Shown here in pieces: positions 61,432 to 64,000 of a stretch of DNA of 64,000 nt. The notes under the pieces were generated by a model that was not told where the DNA came from, did no database searches, and worked only from the letters and a program-made list of their open reading frames with translations. The stretch lies in assembly GCA_002050365.1 (NCBI GenBank), contig MWYZ01000087.1, forward strand, positions 1-64,000. The letters run 5' to 3'. Origin of the DNA: Acidobacteria bacterium 28-1. GTDB taxonomy: Bacteria > Acidobacteriota > Blastocatellia > Pyrinomonadales > Pyrinomonadaceae. Made by a program: the position numbers and the translations under genes. Numbering within the stretch: the first letter of the stretch is position 1; the number at the start of each line of letters is the position of its first letter.

Positions 61432-61473
61432 TCGGAGCGCGAATGAAGCGGTGGCGGAAGAGGCGCGTTAATA

Positions 61474-61525
61474 AATTTTGCGGAATAAAAGCTCGGAAAT
61501 ATCCGAGCTTTTATTCCGCAAAATT
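61474..61525. terminator. Bidirectional terminator hairpin
   Basis: A 24-bp perfect stem (61474-61497 with 61502-61525) closes on a 4-base loop, AATA. It lies between convergent genes, and its A/T ends supply U-tracts in both directions. Confidence 0.88.
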
Positions 61526-61548
61526 AAAACTTACTCAGTCGTCTGCGA

Positions 61549-62328
61549 TTACATTTTTAAGCCGTCGTCGGTAACTTTCAGTCGTTTAATTGATTCTCCC
61601 GTATAAAACTCAAAAATAATTGCCGCGACATCGCCGACCGCTTTTATAAGCTTTGGATCATTCTTTTCTTTGGCGAGTTCGTAATAAGTTCCGATCACTG
61701 TCCAAAGCATTACGTTAAGTTCGTATGCTTTTTGTTTATCCACATTGGTCGTTGCCTGAAAAGTCTCATTTGTTTCAAACCATTCTTTTGACTGCCGATA
61801 AATTCCCGCTCGCTGGGCTTGGGTTAAAAAATCGCCGTCGTGGTAAAAATTTATACAAGATATCAGGACGGATGAGGCGGAACGGGCGACATCATTGGGG
61901 GTCCAGCCTCTCTTTTTTACCAGATCATTATAATCACCATAATTATTAATTAAATATTGCTCGGCTTTTTTTCTTTCTTCCTCGTTATTGCTGATTTTTT
62001 TAGAAAACTCTTTGACCAGCAAGAAGGAACCGGTCGGGGTAAAAGTCGTTTTGCCCGCAGCAGTTTTATTATCGGCGGGATTTATTACAGTCGAAGGCTG
62101 ATTCTTCGGCGTCGCGGTTTGGTTATTTGTTCCGACATTATTATTTTGAGTTTTGTTCGCGCCTTTCTTCGGCTGCGCCAAATCTGCAAATATTCCTTTA
62201 AACACCTGCGATGAAAGATTCGGCATATTTTTTAACAAGGCTGCCGGATCTATCGCGGAGTTTTGCGCTGAAACAGAAATTGACGAAACTAACAAAACAA
62301 ACAGTGCGCTTAAAAAAAGTTTCTTCAT
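61549..62328 (-). CDS. Secreted DUF6683-like protein
   Basis: 259 aa from ATG 62328, supported by an AAGGGG site; the longer frame adds 35 residues without signals. A signal peptide ends SISVSAQ. A Gln/Asn/Thr linker lies at about 55-100. The helical C-terminal domain (110-259) includes DLVKKRGWTPNDVARSASSV and FYTGESIKRLKVTDDGLKM. The arrangement resembles the DUF6683 family of uncharacterised exported proteins, and this assignment is tentative. Confidence 0.7.
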   Translation of the reverse strand: MKKLFLSALFVLLVSSISVSAQNSAIDPAALLKNMPNLSSQVFKGIFADLAQPKKGANKTQNNNVGTNNQTATPKNQPSTVINPADNKTAAGKTTFTPTGSFLLVKEFSKKISNNEEERKKAEQYLINNYGDYNDLVKKRGWTPNDVARSASSVLISCINFYHDGDFLTQAQRAGIYRQSKEWFETNETFQATTNVDKQKAYELNVMLWTVIGTYYELAKEKNDPKLIKAVGDVAAIIFEFYTGESIKRLKVTDDGLKM

Positions 62329-62813
62329 AATTTTCCCCTTATTATTTTCGTTTTTCGCAAATTCAAAAACCTTAAGTATTATCCGGTAATTTTCGGGAGA
62401 AATTTGTTCCCCTCGCTCGCGCAGGCGATTCATTTTATTGCGCCGTCAAGCTGATTTTTACGGGAAAATTTTTCCGTTCGGTAGATAACGCCGGAAATAT
62501 CGCCAACTTGCAAAAATTAATTTCTCAAACTTTTTTGATTATGGCAAAAACACACTTCCGTTAGCAAGTAATTTTTATATTCGATTGCAGCGCGGCGCGC
62601 GGCGCAAATGGATCGCCGGGAAAAAGCCGCATTACTTACAACCGAATCGCTGAGTAACAACGCGCCGGTATTGTTCGCATAATAAACGAATTAATTGCGT
62701 GCCGCGTGCCAATTATTTACAATCAGCGCTTTAACAATTCAGGTAAAATAACGTAAAATCACTACTAAAGTCCTTTCAGCAAAATTTTATTCATCTGGAG
62801 AAGTTGCAGAACA
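62329..62813. other. 485-base gap without a gene
   Basis: No open frame here has both a ribosome binding site and protein-like composition. The last 60 bases, with TTTTATTC and TGGAGAAG near 62795, hold the leader of the alanine dehydrogenase gene. The block at 62580-62660 is GC-rich, but no hairpin stands out. Confidence 0.4.
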
Positions 62814-63953
62814 ATGAAGATCGGATTACCAAAGGAAATCAAAGATAACGAATATCGCGTCGGATTAACGCCTGCGGGCGTTCGCGCTTTTACTGATGCC
62901 GGACATAACGTATTTGTCGAAAAGTCCGCGGGCGAAGGTTCTGGTTTTGCCAACGAGCTTTACGAAAAAGCCGGCGCGACGATGCTTGACACGGCGGACG
63001 ACGTGTGGGGCGAAGGCGATATGATTGTCAAAGTCAAAGAACCGGTTGCGCCGGAATATGCGCGGATGCGTGAAAGTCAATTGCTTTTCACTTATTTGCA
63101 TCTTGCGCCGGAACCGGAATTGACCAAGCAATTGATGCAACGCAAAGTTTCGGGCGTGGCGTATGAAACGATTACGGATGAGCGCGGAACTCTGCCGCTT
63201 TTAACACCGATGTCGGAAGTCGCTGGCAGAATGTCGGTGCAGGTCGGCGCAACTTATCTTGAAAAAATGAACGGCGGACGCGGCATTTTATTAGGCGGCG
63301 TACCGGGCGTAACCGCTGGGCGCGTCGTGATTATCGGCGGCGGCGTGGTTGGCACGGAAGCGGCGAAAATGGCGATTGGTTTGGGCGCGCACGTTACAAT
63401 CATAGACCGAAATCTTGACCGTTTGCGCCAACTCGACGACATTTTTTTGTCAAAAGTGCAAACGCTCGCCTCGTCGCGTTATGCGATTGAAGAAGCGATT
63501 TCACACGCTGATTTAATTATTGGCGCGGTTTTAGTTGTCGGTGCGGCGGCTCCGAAACTCGTTACGCGCGAGATGCTGAAAATGATTCCGAACGGCGCAG
63601 TTTTGGTTGATGTTGCAGTTGACCAGGGTGGCTGTTTTGAAACGACGCACGCTACGACGCATTCCAATCCGACTTATTACGAAGAAGGCGTTCTGCATTA
63701 TTGCGTAGCGAATATGCCGGGCGCAGTTCCACGCACTTCAACGTTTGCGCTGACGAATGCGACTTTACCTTACGCGCTTGATTTGGCAAATAAAGGTCTT
63801 GAGCGAGCGATTAAGGAAGACAAAGGTTTGCTCGGAGGCGTGAATACTTTCGGCGGAAAATTGACTTACGAAGCCGTCGCCACATCGCAAAATCTCCAAT
63901 ACACGCCGCTCGACAGTTTGATTGACGGTATCGCGGCGAAAGCGAGCAACTAA
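62814..63953 (+). CDS. ald: Alanine dehydrogenase
   Basis: 379 aa. The start [20 protein letters not shown] is typical. [13 protein letters not shown] contains the substrate-binding His near residue 96. The NAD-binding Rossmann motif is [20 protein letters not shown] (about 170-189). [17 protein letters not shown] completes the active site. It interconverts L-alanine with pyruvate and ammonia. The stop codon TAA begins a heptad repeat that continues to the window end. Confidence 0.95.
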   Translation: MKIGLPKEIKDNEYRVGLTPAGVRAFTDAGHNVFVEKSAGEGSGFANELYEKAGATMLDTADDVWGEGDMIVKVKEPVAPEYARMRESQLLFTYLHLAPEPELTKQLMQRKVSGVAYETITDERGTLPLLTPMSEVAGRMSVQVGATYLEKMNGGRGILLGGVPGVTAGRVVIIGGGVVGTEAAKMAIGLGAHVTIIDRNLDRLRQLDDIFLSKVQTLASSRYAIEEAISHADLIIGAVLVVGAAAPKLVTREMLKMIPNGAVLVDVAVDQGGCFETTHATTHSNPTYYEEGVLHYCVANMPGAVPRTSTFALTNATLPYALDLANKGLERAIKEDKGLLGGVNTFGGKLTYEAVATSQNLQYTPLDSLIDGIAAKASN

Positions 63954-63985
63954 TGGAAAATGGATAATGGATAATTGAAAATATT
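63951..63985. repeat. Heptad repeat behind ald
   Basis: Units taatgga, aaatgga, taatgga, taattga, aaatatt follow one another with a strict seven-base step. The first unit includes the ald stop codon. An inverted partner, if any, would lie beyond the window. Confidence 0.75.
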
Positions 63986-64000
63986 TTTCGTTTTGCATTT

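Overview
The window reads as a chromosomal segment of a low-to-mid GC, Gram-negative environmental bacterium. The gene content suggests Acidobacteriota, probably Blastocatellia (Pyrinomonadaceae-like). Pointers are Asn-rich zinc-ribbon/TonB proteins, a fused alpha-beta E1 dehydrogenase, ribosomal protein S1 with long acidic tails, and many secreted proteins with SxxxxAQ signal peptides. This placement is inference; there is no rRNA in the window.

Layout. 1-6.2 kb: a DUF4126 membrane protein, a PemK/MazF-type toxin-antitoxin pair, an NtrC-type response regulator with its histidine kinase, and a coiled-coil penicillin-binding transpeptidase. 6.6-14.5 kb: a secreted TPR-like protein, rnc, lepB, psuG, a fused 2-oxoacid dehydrogenase E1, a TPR protein and an NAD-dependent epimerase. 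14.5-16.7 kb: a scar of mobile DNA made of a 5'-truncated comB, a frameshifted IS4-type element, an N-terminally truncated tyrosine integrase and tRNA-Ala(CGC). 16.7-32 kb: ordinary housekeeping and accessory genes (mobA, gnd, an APH-like kinase, a Thr/Ser dehydratase, cinA, fur, an M48 protease, a PhzF-like protein), plus a 41-codon pilT stub. 32.4-35.6 kb: rpsA and an HU gene.

35.7-45.6 kb is the most unusual part. A 648-aa peptidoglycan hydrolase (two LysM, M15-like and lytic transglycosylase-like domains, no signal peptide) is followed by repeated, partly degenerate copies of a three-gene unit: hydrolase or LysM fragment, a secreted protein of about 170 aa, and a lipoprotein of about 200 aa. 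Two LysM copies are chimeric or internally deleted, two unrelated short coding segments sit directly behind a LysM 'NPxQI' stub, and one lipoprotein gene is split by an IS1-like element. The pattern resembles a polymorphic toxin/immunity array, with a murein hydrolase as effector and periplasmic proteins as candidate protectors. This is the candidate undescribed system.

45.9-64 kb: an ArsR-like regulator facing a di-heme cytochrome c gene across two tandem operators, a Rieske-fused FAD oxidoreductase, a patatin, a cytosolic-looking subtilase, a TonB protein, a CrtI-like desaturase, a zinc-type alcohol dehydrogenase, HtrA, an aldehyde dehydrogenase and alanine dehydrogenase.

A second theme is a family of intergenic elements made of tandem 7-base (sometimes 9-10-base) units, usually with an inverted copy nearby. 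Their unit sequences differ, but they share the period, the hairpin design and a position at stop or start codons. They resemble the STRR elements known from cyanobacteria. Several single-base frameshifts could be sequencing errors, and read-level checks would decide this.
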